Assembly (NCBI GenBank): GCA_963755495.1 | Contig: CAVWJS010000006.1 | Span: forward strand, 558,001 to 622,000 | From: Bog-473 sp963755495 | Lineage (GTDB): Bacteria; Actinomycetota; Acidimicrobiia; Acidimicrobiales; RAAP-2 | Length of the DNA stretch: 64,000 nucleotides | Direction of reading: 5' to 3' | Shown here: one piece after another, positions 55,283-64,000 of the stretch | How the letters are laid out: the number at the start of each line of letters is the position of its first letter | Position numbering within the stretch: the first letter of the stretch is position 1 | The notes under the pieces: generated by a model | Seen by the model: the letters and a program-made list of their open reading frames with translations, nothing else | Told to the model about the DNA's origin: nothing | The model's database searches: none | Position numbers and translations under genes: made by a program

Positions 55283-55353
55283 AGGGCAAACTCCTCGCGA
55301 GGGGAGGACGCAAAGCTACGGGACTCTCTGAGTGAGCCGGGTTGCCGGGGAAT
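55283..55353 (+). ncRNA. Cyclic-di-GMP-I (GEMM) riboswitch
   Basis: The consensus elements stand in order: GGGCAAAC, then a hairpin CTCCTC-GCGA-GGGGAG with a GNRA tetraloop, then GACGCAAAGC, then ACGGG, a second small hairpin, and CCGGGTTGCC closing the outer stem (GGCAA pairs with TTGCC). This is the class I cyclic-di-GMP riboswitch layout. It lies about 75 bases before the surface-protein start and would make its expression depend on cyclic-di-GMP. The HD-GYP protein at 29492 could lower the ligand. Confidence 0.88.
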
Positions 55354-55426
55354 GGCCATCGATCACACGATCTATGGGTGGTTTTCCGTTAATGCCATCT
55401 CTCCCTTGACGTCCCCGGGAGGATGT

Positions 55427-56933
55427 GTGGGCTGCATGGGACGTACCCGAGATGGGCGATCACTGACATCGGTAGTAGGTGCTCTGGCGCTTGCTGCGAT
55501 CACGTGTGCCGCCGTCATCGGTACCGGCCTTTCGCTTCCAGCAGGGGCGGCGGGCCTCCTTCCGCCGAACAACCCACCGAGCAACATCGCACCCATCAGC
55601 ACGGACTACCTCACGTCGATCGACTCCGCTCGGGCCCAAGAAGGGGTTGGTCCTCTCAACATTTCCGACTCCACCCTCGCCAGCCTTCCGATTGAAGAGC
55701 AAGCCTTCATCGTCATCAATGACGAGCGGATCGACCGGGGCCTCCCTGCCATCAGCGATATGACGTCACAACTCAACGCTGCCGCGGAACAAGGAGCCGA
55801 CGCTGGAGGCGATCCGAACTTTCCCACCTCTCTCGGTGGTGGAAGCCAGATCGTCTGGGGTGGCTCGATCTGGGCTGGAGGGCTGTCGTCGGTACTGGAA
55901 GCAGATTTCTATTGGATGTATTCCGACGGCTATGGCGGCTTGCAGGGCGAGACCACGAATTTCATCTTGTTCGGCCCGAACGTCAGCAGACTGCTGGGGG
56001 CATCGCGACATCATCCTGCACGAGTTCAGTTCGTGTGGTGCCGCGGCGCCCACCATTTCCATGGGCGCCGCCTTCTCTTCCACCGGTACCACCGGAGGTT
56101 CACTCGCGGCCGAGTTGGTCGGTACCTGCGGGGCCGCGCCCTCGGGCATCACTCTCACGTGGAGTCAGGTCGTCGAGACCGTTCTCACGCCGCCCCACGT
56201 CATAGGTATCGCCACGCTGCAGAGCGGTCTTGGATATTGGGAGGCCGAGTCCAATGGTGATGTGGCAGCGTTCGGCGCCGCCACGAACTTCGGGTCGATG
56301 GTGAACTCCTCGCTCAACTCGCCCATCAGCGGGATCACGGCCACCCCGGACGGCCAGGGATACTGGCTCGTGGCCGCAGACGGTGGCGTCTTCACTTTTG
56401 GTGATGCTGCGTTCTACGGCAGCGCCGGGGCGCTCCCCCTCGTGCAACCAATCGTGGGCATGGCTTCGACCCCCGACGGCCGGGGTTACTGGCTGGTCGC
56501 CGCCGACGGTGGCATCTTCAGTTACGGTGATGCGCCCTTCTACGGGAGCATGGGAGGCGTCGCGCTCAATAAACCGATCGTGGGTATGGCGGCTGACCTC
56601 GCAACCGGCGGGTATTGGCTGGTGGCGTCCGACGGCGGCATCTTCAGTTTCGACGCATCCTTCTTCGGCAGCACGGGAGCACTGCACCTGGTCCAGCCGA
56701 TCGTCGGGATGGAAGCACAGCCCAACGGCCAGGGCTATCGGTTCGAAGCTGCTGACGGCGGCGTGTTCGATTTCGGACAGGCCACCTTCGCCGGGTCCAT
56801 GGGCGGCCACGCACTGGCGGCGCCGGTGGTGGGAATGGCGGCAGACATAGCCACGGGCGGGTACTGGCTGGTGGCATCCGACGGCGGCATCTTCAGCTTC
56901 GGCAACGCGGCGTACTACGGACGTATCAGCTGA
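55427..56933 (+). pseudogene. Secreted CAP-like protein with GYWLVASDGG repeats, single frameshift
   Basis: The start is GTG 55427 (four bases after GGGAGG) or ATG 55436. A signal peptide (LTSVVGALALAAITCAAVIGTGLSLPAGAAG) is followed by a CAP/SCP-like domain: QAFIVINDERIDRGLPAI...LNAAAEQGADAG. Near 55985 one base shift separates it from CWGHRDIILHEFSSCG, the next CAP motif, and the rest follows in that frame. After residue 260 come six repeats of about 42 residues with GYWLVAADGGVFTFGDA. Such proteins are abundant in Acidimicrobiia and look like cell-surface or secreted repeats. The shift may be a sequence error. Confidence 0.75.
56226..56930 (+). repeat. Six ~126-bp repeats encoding GYWLVASDGG units
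   Basis: Units begin at LGYWEAESNGDV, then four with GYW or GYR followed by AADGG or ASDGG, and the last is truncated at NAAYYGRIS. Each contains a GDAxFYGSxG turn and ends PIVGMA..PDGR or an ATG variant. The regular length suggests a propeller or solenoid-like fold (inference). Confidence 0.8.
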
Positions 56934-57077
56934 CGTATCAGCTGACGTGTGGCGCACCGGTTGATCTTGTTTTCGGTGCCCACGACAAAGGTGCTCTGAC
57001 GCCAGCGCCTGCTCCCTCATCCTCGTGAGATCGCTACAGTCGGCGGTTCGTAGCGTGACGAGCGAAGGGAACAATCG

Positions 57078-58115
57078 ATGAAGCTCTCGATGCCGTTGCC
57101 GTACACCGGGGGCTTTGCCGAGTCGGCTCGGCAGACCGCCGAGTTGGAGAAGGTCGGGCTTGACACCGTATGGGTGGCCGAGGCCTACGGTTTCGACTCG
57201 CCCAGCCACATGGGCTATCTGGCCGCTTTGACGGAGAAGGTGCAGATTGGGGCGGCTATCTTGCCGATCTACACCCGCACGCCCACGCTGATCGCCATGA
57301 CTGCGGCGGGGATCGACGCTCTCTCGGGTGGGCGGTTCGCTCTCGGCCTCGGGGCCTCGGGGCCTCAGGTGATAGAGGGCTTCCACGGAGTGCCCTATGA
57401 CCGCCCGCTGACCCGGACGCGCGAGATCATCGAAATTTGCCGCGACGTGTGGGCCCGGGAGGCCCCGCTCGTGCACGATGGGGCGGTGTATCAGATCCCG
57501 CTGCCCGAGGGGCAGGGGACCGGACTGGGTAAGGCGCTCAAGATCATCGGCCGCCCGCATCGATCGCGGATCCCAATCTGGGTCGCCGCACTTGGTGAGA
57601 AGAACGTCGCCTTGACCGCAGAAGCCGCCGACGGCTGGCTGCCGCTTTTCTTCGTTCCCGAGCGGGCCAACGAAGTGTTCGGACCTTCCCTGGCCGCCGG
57701 CGTTGCTCGCCGCGACCCCGGCCTGGCACCGTTGCAGATCGCGGCGGGAGGCCTGCTGGCCATCGGCGAGGAGTCCGCCGTGGCCCCTTTCCGCGAGTTG
57801 GGGCGAGCAACTGCGGCCCTCTATATCGGTGGCATGGGAGCCAAGGGGAAGAACTTCTACAACGCCCTGGCCCGTCGATACGGCTACGAGAAGGAAGCCG
57901 AAGAAATTCAGGATCTCTACCTGGCGGGCCATAAGGACGAAGCTGCGGCGAAGGTGCCAGCCGATCTGCTCGCGGCCACGTCGCTGTGCGGGCCGGAGGG
58001 CTACATCAAGGAGCGGCTCGCGGCGTACGCCGCCTCTGGGGTGACCCATTTGAACGTCACGCCGGTGGGCGGCGACCCTGTCGCCATGATCGAGAAGATC
58101 CGGAACTGGCTTTAG
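57078..58115 (+). CDS. LLM-class F420-dependent oxidoreductase
   Basis: The 345-residue protein starts MKLSMPLPYTGGFAESARQTAELEKVGLDTVWVAEAYGFDSPS and has the TIM-barrel blocks VQIGAAILPIYTRTPTLIAMTAAGIDALSGGRFALGLGASGPQVIEGFHG and IPIWVAALGEKNVALTAEAADGWLP. This subgroup in actinobacteria generally uses coenzyme F420. Substrate unknown. A GAAGGGAA ribosome-binding site precedes the ATG. Confidence 0.9.
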   Translation: MKLSMPLPYTGGFAESARQTAELEKVGLDTVWVAEAYGFDSPSHMGYLAALTEKVQIGAAILPIYTRTPTLIAMTAAGIDALSGGRFALGLGASGPQVIEGFHGVPYDRPLTRTREIIEICRDVWAREAPLVHDGAVYQIPLPEGQGTGLGKALKIIGRPHRSRIPIWVAALGEKNVALTAEAADGWLPLFFVPERANEVFGPSLAAGVARRDPGLAPLQIAAGGLLAIGEESAVAPFRELGRATAALYIGGMGAKGKNFYNALARRYGYEKEAEEIQDLYLAGHKDEAAAKVPADLLAATSLCGPEGYIKERLAAYAASGVTHLNVTPVGGDPVAMIEKIRNWL

Positions 58116-58128
58116 GGAGCGGGAGCTT

Positions 58129-58857
58129 CTACAGCAGGCGTGTGGGGAGGGGGGTCTCGGTCACCGATGTCCCCTGGCGCGTCAGGGTGTAGGCAGTCTT
58201 TCCCTCGACCTCGGTGAAGGCTTCGTGGAGCTCGGTCCCGAAGAAGACGAGACCCGTGCCGTTCTCGGTGGCGTAGCCGTCGGGGAGAGTGCCTTCGGCG
58301 ATGAGCCGATGAATCAAGGGGCGCCGTTGCGCCTCGGCGTCATGGTGCGGACTGTTGCTGTAGGGCAAGAACCCCAGACCATTGGTGATGACGCGTAGGT
58401 TAGGGCCGAACGAGTCTGTCGTTCCACCGACGTGCCAGCACAGCGATCCGGCAGAGACGCCCTTGATCACGACACCGGACTCCCAGCACTCTCGAAGGAT
58501 GACGTCCAGTCCATGCAGGCGCCACAACACCAGCAGGTTGGCGGTACTCCCGCCCGAAACCCAGATCACATCCTGAGCCAACAGGTGCGCACGCATGTCG
58601 GGCACATTGGGCATGGGAAAGAGCGTGAGATGTGAGCTCACCATGCCGAGTTTGGAGAAGGCGTTGTGCACTGCCGCCAGCCGTGTCGAGTCATCCCCGA
58701 CCGCGGTCGCAATCGTGCAGATACGGGGATGACTCCCCGCGTGGGCCAGGTCTGCCGCCAGTTGGTAGGAGGCGCCGGGGCGAATGTTCTGGGGATCTGG
58801 CCCCTCGGGTTGAAAGCCAATGCTGTCGGCGATGATCGTGGGTTGGCTGGCAGTCAT
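58129..58857 (-). CDS. Peptidase E-like (S51) family protein
   Basis: The 242-residue protein has the S51 pattern: DVIWVSGGSTANLLVLWRLHGLD and the nucleophile elbow GVSAGSLCWHVGG with the catalytic Ser. NGLGFLPYSNSPHHD holds a probable His, and GYATENGTGLVFFG lies near the end. Peptidase E cleaves N-terminal Asp dipeptides; other S51 members act on cyanophycin or have unknown roles. Confidence 0.88.
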   Translation of the reverse strand: MTASQPTIIADSIGFQPEGPDPQNIRPGASYQLAADLAHAGSHPRICTIATAVGDDSTRLAAVHNAFSKLGMVSSHLTLFPMPNVPDMRAHLLAQDVIWVSGGSTANLLVLWRLHGLDVILRECWESGVVIKGVSAGSLCWHVGGTTDSFGPNLRVITNGLGFLPYSNSPHHDAEAQRRPLIHRLIAEGTLPDGYATENGTGLVFFGTELHEAFTEVEGKTAYTLTRQGTSVTETPLPTRLL

Positions 58858-58910
58858 TTGTCCACTTCACCGGGTTCGCAGAGCTGGTTGCAGGCCACCA
58901 GCACTATTTG

Positions 58911-58986
58911 GGGTGAGCGAGGGGTCTCGAACCCCCGACCTCCAGGACCACAACCTGGCGCTCTAACCAACTGAGCTACGCCCACC
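58911..58986 (-). tRNA. tRNA-His (GTG)
   Basis: The minus strand folds as a cloverleaf: acceptor GGTGGGC with GCTCACC (one G-U pair), D-arm GTAGCTCAGTTGGTTAGAGC, anticodon arm CCAGG-TTGTGGT-CCTGG with anticodon GTG, and T-arm GGGGGTTCGAGACCCCT. The discriminator is C, as expected for tRNA-His. The terminal CCA is not fully encoded. Confidence 0.96.
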
Positions 58987-59104
58987 AAGGGGCATAAGTT
59001 TGGCACATCCCCCGACTCCCACGAGTTGAGCCCTCGGGGGCGCCTGGGGCGCTGGATCGTGCATGAACGAAGGCGTCGGCGTGGTATGCCAGGCTGGGGC
59101 TACT

Positions 59105-59178
59105 GCCCCTGTAGCTCAACTGGATAGAGCAGGTGGTTTCTACCCATCAGGTTGCGCGTTCGAATCGTGCCGGGGGCG
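59105..59178 (+). tRNA. tRNA-Arg (TCT)
   Basis: The acceptor GCCCCTG pairs with CGGGGGC. The D-arm is TAGCTCAACTGGATAGAGC. The anticodon arm GGTGG-TTTCTAC-CCATC gives anticodon TCT, which reads AGA and AGG. The T-arm is GCGCG-TTCGAAT-CGTGC. No CCA is encoded. The 3' half overlaps, on the opposite strand, the end of the next open reading frame. Confidence 0.95.
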
Positions 59179-59937
59179 CGAGATTGACATTTGTGCCTGG
59201 TTTGTCTGACTTGCATGCCCGTGGAGGGGAAAGTAACTGCGATGTACGCAGCCGGCTAGCACGCCGCATACGACTGCGACGGCGTGCTCAATGCCATCTA
59301 GGCCAGGGGCAACCAGGGCCGCAATGGCAAGCGACGCACACAGGACCGAGGCGCACCAGTAGTCCCGGCCGGCAATGAGGAGGCATACGCCAACAGCGAT
59401 CGTCGCGCCTGAGGGGCCGGTATCGAGGACGTGGGACAAGGACAGCGGCAGGCCGATGAGATTGCCGTGCCCCCCGTCGATGAGCCCACGGGCGGCGAGG
59501 GTGGCCACGCCATTGGCTATCACTGCGACCACCACGGTGAACCAACGCCCAAGAATCAGCTCGCCGAGGCCAATGACGAGGAGGAGTTGGGCCACTGCCC
59601 CCCATTCGGGAAGGTAGGGCGTGGGAAGAAAGAGTGACATCGGCAAACGCAGCAGTTCGATTCGCAATGGCAGCGAGGCGTAGACCGCACCGGAGTGCCA
59701 GATCGTGGGCGCCCAGGTGGGCACGTGCAGCAGGAGGGAAATGGCGGCGGCTGCCCCGGCAACCGTGAGCGCCGCCCAGGGTCGATTGCCATCAGACCAC
59801 GACTGCCTGGCCAAAATGACCAGATTCCGGAGTTCCCGCATGAGCGCGGGCATCCCTGAACCAGGGGGAGCCGGATGCGATGTCGTTGTGGCCGGTCGGA
59901 TGACCGTTGCACTCTGCCCCATTTGTCTCATTCCCAA
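59140..59937 (-). CDS. Multi-pass membrane protein (possibly rhomboid-like), antiparallel overlap with tRNA-Arg
   Basis: The frame encodes up to 265 residues with about six hydrophobic segments, and ATG 59853 is an alternative start. DTGPSGATIAVGVCLLIAG contains a G-x-S-G-like element reminiscent of inactive rhomboid-like proteins of actinobacteria, but the assignment is weak. The last 13 residues are the antisense of the tRNA-Arg gene, which is unusual. Either the C-terminus truly extends across the tRNA or a frameshift has removed the real stop. Confidence 0.55.
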   Translation of the reverse strand: MGMRQMGQSATVIRPATTTSHPAPPGSGMPALMRELRNLVILARQSWSDGNRPWAALTVAGAAAAISLLLHVPTWAPTIWHSGAVYASLPLRIELLRLPMSLFLPTPYLPEWGAVAQLLLVIGLGELILGRWFTVVVAVIANGVATLAARGLIDGGHGNLIGLPLSLSHVLDTGPSGATIAVGVCLLIAGRDYWCASVLCASLAIAALVAPGLDGIEHAVAVVCGVLAGCVHRSYFPLHGHASQTNQAQMSISRPRHDSNAQPDG

Positions 59938-60117
59938 AAAGTGCCTACTCGAAAGCTCGCAACCTGGACGGAGAGATCCGGCAGTTGTCTCACAACGACG
60001 ATACCCCTCGGAGGCGTTGTCACGGCGGGTTTACTGACCCGCGCATGTAACGGAACTGCCAGTTCAGGCCAATCGCGGCTTCAAACCCATGGAGTAGCCG
60101 AGCTCAGCGAGATTTTC

Positions 60118-60948
60118 TCAGCCTATGTGGCCCGTGACGTAAGCCTCCGTGCGTGGATCCTTGGGGGCTCTGAAGACGTCGACTGTTGGCCCCGCTTCGA
60201 CGAGGGTTCCAGCGCCGTCGTCGGCGAGGAGGAGGACTGCGGTGCGGTCGGAGATCCTGGTGGCCTGGAAGAGGTTGTGGGTCACCAGCGCGATGCGTGA
60301 TGTGCGAGGAGAGTTGGACGATCAGCTCTTCAATGTGGGCCGACGCCTGTGGGTCCAGAGCCGAGCATGGCTCGTCGAGCAGGAGCACCTCGGGCTCGAC
60401 CGCCAGGGCACGGGCGATGCAGAGGCGTTGCTGCTGCCCACCCGAGAGACGAACCGCGGGGAGCCCGAGCCGGTTCTTGACCGAGTCCCACAGTGCCGCC
60501 TGGCGTAGCGCGGCCTCGGCCGCTTCGAGCAGGAAGTCTTTCTTCTTCACTCCGTTCATTCGCAGGCCCGACACCACGTTGTCGAAAATGCTCAGGGTGG
60601 GGAAGAGATTCGGCCGCTGGAACACCATCCCCACCCGGGTGCGGACGATTTCTGGCTGCGTGTCCCGCGCATAGACGTCGAGGTCGCCGATCCGGATGGA
60701 GCCGGTCACTCGGCCGGTCGTGTGGTCGTGCATGCGGTTGATCGAGCGCAGAATGGTCGTCTTGCCACAGCCCGAGGGCCCGAGCAACGCGGTGACCTGT
60801 GTTCTTCGGGAACTCCAGGTTGACGTCGCGCACCGCCACCTGCTTGGCGTTCTCCACCTTGCCGTAGCTCACGGTCAGATGTTCGAGGGTGATCGGCGAT
60901 CTCCTCGTTGCCGTGCGGTGGGCTCACGTTCGCCGGACTATCGAGCAT
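60118..60948 (-). pseudogene. pstB: Phosphate ABC transporter ATPase PstB, frameshifted
   Basis: ATG 60948 overlaps the pstA stop. The pieces in different frames are the leader (MLDSPANVSPPHGNEE), ITLEHLTVSYGKVENAKQVAVRDVNLEFPKN, the core LGPSGCGKTTILRSINRMHDHTTG through VRLSGGQQQRLCIARALAVEPEVLLLDEPCSALDP, and the tail IALVTHNLFQATRISDRTAVLL ending at 60118. At least three single-base shifts (near 60890, 60800 and 60290) divide it. The reconstructed length of about 277 codons is normal for PstB. For a transporter this important, sequence error is more likely than loss. Confidence 0.85.
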
Positions 60949-61879
60949 GGCGCGTCACGTACGAGGCGAAGGTCCGGGCCACGATGCTCAAGAGCAGTAC
61001 GGCCGCGAGGAGGACAAGAGCGGTGGCCCAGGCCACCGTCTGGAGGTGCGGGTCGGCCTGGGTCCCGTCGGAGTAGACCGTGAGGGGCATGGCCTGCATC
61101 GGTTGGAACGGATTGGTCTCGAGCAGCGTGCTTCCGAGCGCGGTGAAGAGGAGCGGAGCCGTTTCGCCCACGGCGCGGGCCACGGCCAGCAGGTTGCCGG
61201 TCACGATGCCCGGGAGCGACGTGCGCAACACGACGGAACGGGCGACGCGTGAGGGGCGAGCCCCCAGTGCAAGGGCGGCGTCCCACAGGTCCTCGGGTAC
61301 CGAACGCATCGCCACTTCGTCGGCCCGGACGATGATCGGCAGCATGAGGACGGCCAGGGCGAAGCTTCCGGTGATGCCCGAGTAGTGGTGCGAGGGCACC
61401 ACGATGAGGGCGTAGGCGAAGACGCCGATGGCGATCGAAGGGATGCCCGACATGACGTCGGCCACGAAGCGGATGGTGGCCGCCAGCCTTCCCCGTCGGT
61501 CGAGCAGGAAGAGCGCCACCGCCAATCCCACCGGAATGGCGACGACGGCGGCCAAGCCCACAATGATCAGAGTGCCGATGATGGCATTGGAGATGCCGCC
61601 TCCCGGGACACCTTCGGGGACCGGGAGCTGGGTGAAGAAGGCAACGGACAGCCCCTGGACGCCCCGCTTGATCGTGTAGGCGATGAGCGCCACCAAGGGG
61701 ATGAGAGCGACGACGAGAGCGACGTAGCAGGCGACCCGCGTGCGTCGTCCCGAACAGCCTCCGGCGGCGCAGGCTGCGAGCGGGAGGCATTGCGCACAAC
61801 GCCGCGCCGGCGTTCGATCGCTTCGGGCGAAAGGAGCTCCGCGGGATCGCGGCGCTCGACCTCGAGATTCGGTCCTCAT
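60938..61879 (-). CDS. pstA: Phosphate ABC transporter permease PstA
   Basis: The 313-residue protein has six helices and the permease loop GNLLAVARAVGETAPLLFTALG (EAA-like motif). VPGGGISNAIIGTLIIVGLAAVVAIPVGLAVALFL and FVADVMSGIPSIAIGVFAY are typical of PstA. The start ATG overlaps the pstC stop by four bases. It is the only intact gene of the operon in this sequence. Confidence 0.95.
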   Translation of the reverse strand: MRTESRGRAPRSRGAPFARSDRTPARRCAQCLPLAACAAGGCSGRRTRVACYVALVVALIPLVALIAYTIKRGVQGLSVAFFTQLPVPEGVPGGGISNAIIGTLIIVGLAAVVAIPVGLAVALFLLDRRGRLAATIRFVADVMSGIPSIAIGVFAYALIVVPSHHYSGITGSFALAVLMLPIIVRADEVAMRSVPEDLWDAALALGARPSRVARSVVLRTSLPGIVTGNLLAVARAVGETAPLLFTALGSTLLETNPFQPMQAMPLTVYSDGTQADPHLQTVAWATALVLLAAVLLLSIVARTFASYVTRHAR

Positions 61880-62977
61880 GCGGGCACCGCCTGGTGCTCG
61901 GGCTCGAGATCAGGGAGAAGGCCGTCCTGTCCGGAGAAGCCTTGCTCACGTCCCCTCCGTCGGCGCAGCAGGAGTTGGCCTCCGATGTTGGCCAGGGCCG
62001 AGAAGGCGAGGAGCACCACCACCAGGCCGATGACTGCGCTGCGTTGGATTCCCGGTGGCCTCGGAGAAGAAGCGTAACCACGGCCGATCCCAGTGTGGTC
62101 CCGGTGGCGAGGAGCGAGTGGGGGTAGTTCACGCCACCGCCGATGACCAACGCCACTGCGATCGCCTCGCCGAGGGCGCGGCCCATGGCCAAAGTGATGG
62201 CCGCTTCGATGCCCGAGCTGGCTCCGGGGATGACGGCCCGCCGCACGACCTGCCACCTGGTGCCCCCCAGGGCGAGCGCAGCCTCCCGGTCGGCCACCGA
62301 CACCCCCTGGAACGCCGTGCGGGTGAGCGCGATCATGGTCGGCAGCATCATGACCGCGAGCACCACCGAGGCCAGGAGAATGCCCGATCCGAGGTCCCCG
62401 CCAGCTGAAGAGATGGCGTACCAGCGGGATCTTCTGCAGGAAGGGCTCGACGTCGCGCTGGAAAGATGGGGACCAGGACGAAGAGGCCCCACAGCCCGAC
62501 CACGATGCTCGGGACTGCCGCCAGCAGGTCGATGCAGGTTGAGAGCGGTGCGGCGATGCGGCGGGGCAGGAACTCCGAAAGTGCGGCGGCCGTGGCGATA
62601 CCCACGATGATGGCGAGGAGGAGCCCGATCCCTGTCGTGATCAGCGTGTCGACGATGAAGACCCCAGCCCCGAATTGCTCGGTGTCGGGGTTCCACGTCC
62701 CGTTGAAGAGAAAGCTGAACCCCGAGTGGCGGAACGCCGGGGCGGACTGCCAGACCAGGCTGACCAACAACGCCACGACGACAGCGACGAAGACAAGAGC
62801 GCCCCCCCAGCGAAGCGAGGCGTAGACCCGGCCCCTCGGACGTCTCCGTTCCCGGTCGATGCGGGAGCGAACACCCCGGCGCCGGTGCCGTTGCCGTGCC
62901 GGCGGGAGCACGGGCGCGGGCGGCACGCCGCCACTGCGCACTCCCTCTGGCTCACTGCCCCCCGCACTGGTGCTCAT
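61876..62977 (-). pseudogene. pstC: Phosphate ABC transporter permease PstC, frameshifted
   Basis: The first frame runs from 62977 (polar N-terminus, then LVFVAVVVALLVSLVWQSAPAF, FNGTWNPDTEQFGAGVFIVDTLITTGIGLLLAIIVG, LLAAVPSIVVGLWGLFVLVP) to about 62465. Homology then continues in another frame (GSGILLASVVLAVMMLPTMIALTRTAFQGV; GRALGEAIAVALVIGGG). It returns to a third near 62070 (SAVIGLVVVLLAFSALANIGGQLLL), with the stop at 61876. Two or more single-base shifts divide a normal-length gene. Confidence 0.85.
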
Positions 62978-63014
62978 CAGCCGGACACCCTACGGCGCCG
63001 CGCCCGCTCGCCGG

Positions 63015-64000
63015 TCAATTGGTGAAGATCGGCGACCCGCTCGCAGTTTGCAGGCCGAGCAGAGTGGAATGGGCCAGGTTCACCGCCACTGACGGGAGAG
63101 GGGCATAGCCCAAGCCGGACGAGTAGCTCTGCCCCGAGGTGGTCACCCATTGGAAGAGCTTGCCGAGGACGATGCCGGTGTTGGTGGTCGCCTGCTTCTG
63201 GTAGAGCAGGGCCCAGCTGAAGTTGGCCAGCGGGTACGACGTGCCTCCGGCGCTCCAGATGATGTTGAAGTTGGTGGCGCTCGAGCGAAGTCGCAGTGGC
63301 ACCGGCGGCGGCAATGGTGCTGACCGAAGGGGTCACGTAGGTGTTGCTCTTGGTGAGGAGCGCTGCGTTCGTAGAAGTTCGCCTCCAGTGCGTAGGAGTA
63401 CTCGACGTAGCCGATCGCCCCTTCGGTCTCCTGGATGTAGCCGGCCACACCGGCGTTGAGGTCCTGACCGAAGTCGCCGGTGGCACGACCGGCGGTGGGC
63501 CAGGTGGTGGAGGGCGAGGTGGTGGCGATGGCGCCGGTCCACGCCGTCGAGGTGTCGATGAGGTACTGGTCAAGGTCGTAGCCGGGCCCCGAGGTGTCGG
63601 AGCGGAAGACCGGGACGATGTTCTCATTGGGGAGCGTCACGCTGGGGTTGAGGGCGGCGATGGCCGGGTCGTTCCAGTTGGTGATCTGGCGCAGGTAGAT
63701 TTTGCCGAGCGTCGGTCCGTCGAGCTTGAGGCCGCCGGACACGCCGTTGACGTGGTACGAGATGGCCACGCCACCCAGGTCGACGGGGACTTGGAGCACC
63801 GGTCCCTTTGAGGCGGCGAGCTGTGCCGCGGTCATCGGGACTTCACTCTGGCCGAAACTGGCCGTGTTCTGCTCAATCGCCGTCACGCCGGGTCCACTTC
63901 CCGAGCCGGTGAAGTTGACGGTCACGCCAGGGTTGAGCTTGTTGTACTGGTACAGGACCCGGCCGTAGAAGGGCTGGATCGAGCTGGCCCCGATGCCGGT
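63015..64000 (-). pseudogene. pstS: Phosphate-binding protein PstS, frameshifted, N-terminus beyond window
   Basis: Reading from 64000 down, the frame gives GASSIQPFYGRVLYQYNKL and FTGSGSGPGVTAIEQNTASFGQSEVPMT. The phosphate-site blocks PNENIVPVFRSDTSGPGYDLDQYL and GAIGYVEYSYALEANF follow. Near 63375 homology shifts to TNAALLTKSNTYVTPSVSTIAAAGATA and near 63290 to SATNFNIIWSAGGTSYPLANFSWALLYQKQ, with a stop at 63015. The binding protein delivers phosphate to PstCA. The signal peptide is outside the window. Confidence 0.85.

Overview
The window is high-GC DNA that reads as a chromosome segment of an actinobacterium, most likely Acidimicrobiia or a close relative (inference). The grounds are four. 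There is an arabinan-precursor operon (AftB-like, UbiA-type phosphoribosyltransferase, DprE1, DprE2). There are paired HadA/HadB-like MaoC dehydratases and several luciferase-like (LLM) oxidoreductases. There is a secreted protein with repeated GYWLVASDGGIFSFG-type units, which I associate with Acidimicrobiia. The type IV pilus locus has no secretin gene in view, as expected for a monoderm.

Positions 1-24.1 kb are a type IV pilus locus built from two tandem cassettes offset by about 11.94 kb. Each cassette runs pilB, pilC, large prepilin, giant repeat-bearing prepilin, PilX-like prepilin, major pilin. Cassette A (1-10.5 kb) is entered inside pilB, and its last three genes carry frameshifts. 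Cassette B (10.86-22.9 kb) is intact and ends in two pilin genes separated by a perfect hairpin. A single pilT follows. The minor prepilins are fused to Ig-like ectodomains that differ between cassettes: a He_PIG-like array plus one IPT/TIG in A, a Big_1-like array plus three IPT/TIG in B. I read them as pilus-displayed adhesins.

Positions 24.1-34.5 kb hold a DUF429 protein, two tandem GT-C-like membrane proteins (the first frameshifted), an OmpR-type regulator, and a minus-strand group of histidine kinase, HD-GYP response regulator and prepilin peptidase. After these come CoaA, an FMN reductase and a frameshifted acyltransferase. Pilus biogenesis and cyclic-di-GMP turnover are therefore neighbours.

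Positions 34.8-48.9 kb hold a Ser/Thr-tailed membrane protein, rlmN, an amidohydrolase, the arabinan operon (dprE1 has Ala where the benzothiazinone-target Cys lies in mycobacteria), and a Clp module. The Clp module is an active ClpP divergent from an XRE regulator plus a catalytically dead ClpP paralogue, with a perfect 34-bp palindrome between them. HadA/B-like dehydratases, a frameshifted quinone oxidoreductase, a TetR regulator and a zinc-ribbon membrane protein follow.

Positions 48.9-64 kb hold a rifamycin phosphotransferase with an upstream element resembling the rifamycin-associated element, two LLM oxidoreductases, an aquaporin, and a cyclic-di-GMP-I riboswitch ahead of a secreted CAP/repeat protein. 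Peptidase E, tRNA-His, tRNA-Arg and the phosphate operon pstSCAB follow; pstS, pstC and pstB are frameshifted. Single-base frameshifts occur at many separate loci, one of them in a T-run, so some are probably sequence errors. Cassette A may still be decaying after duplication.
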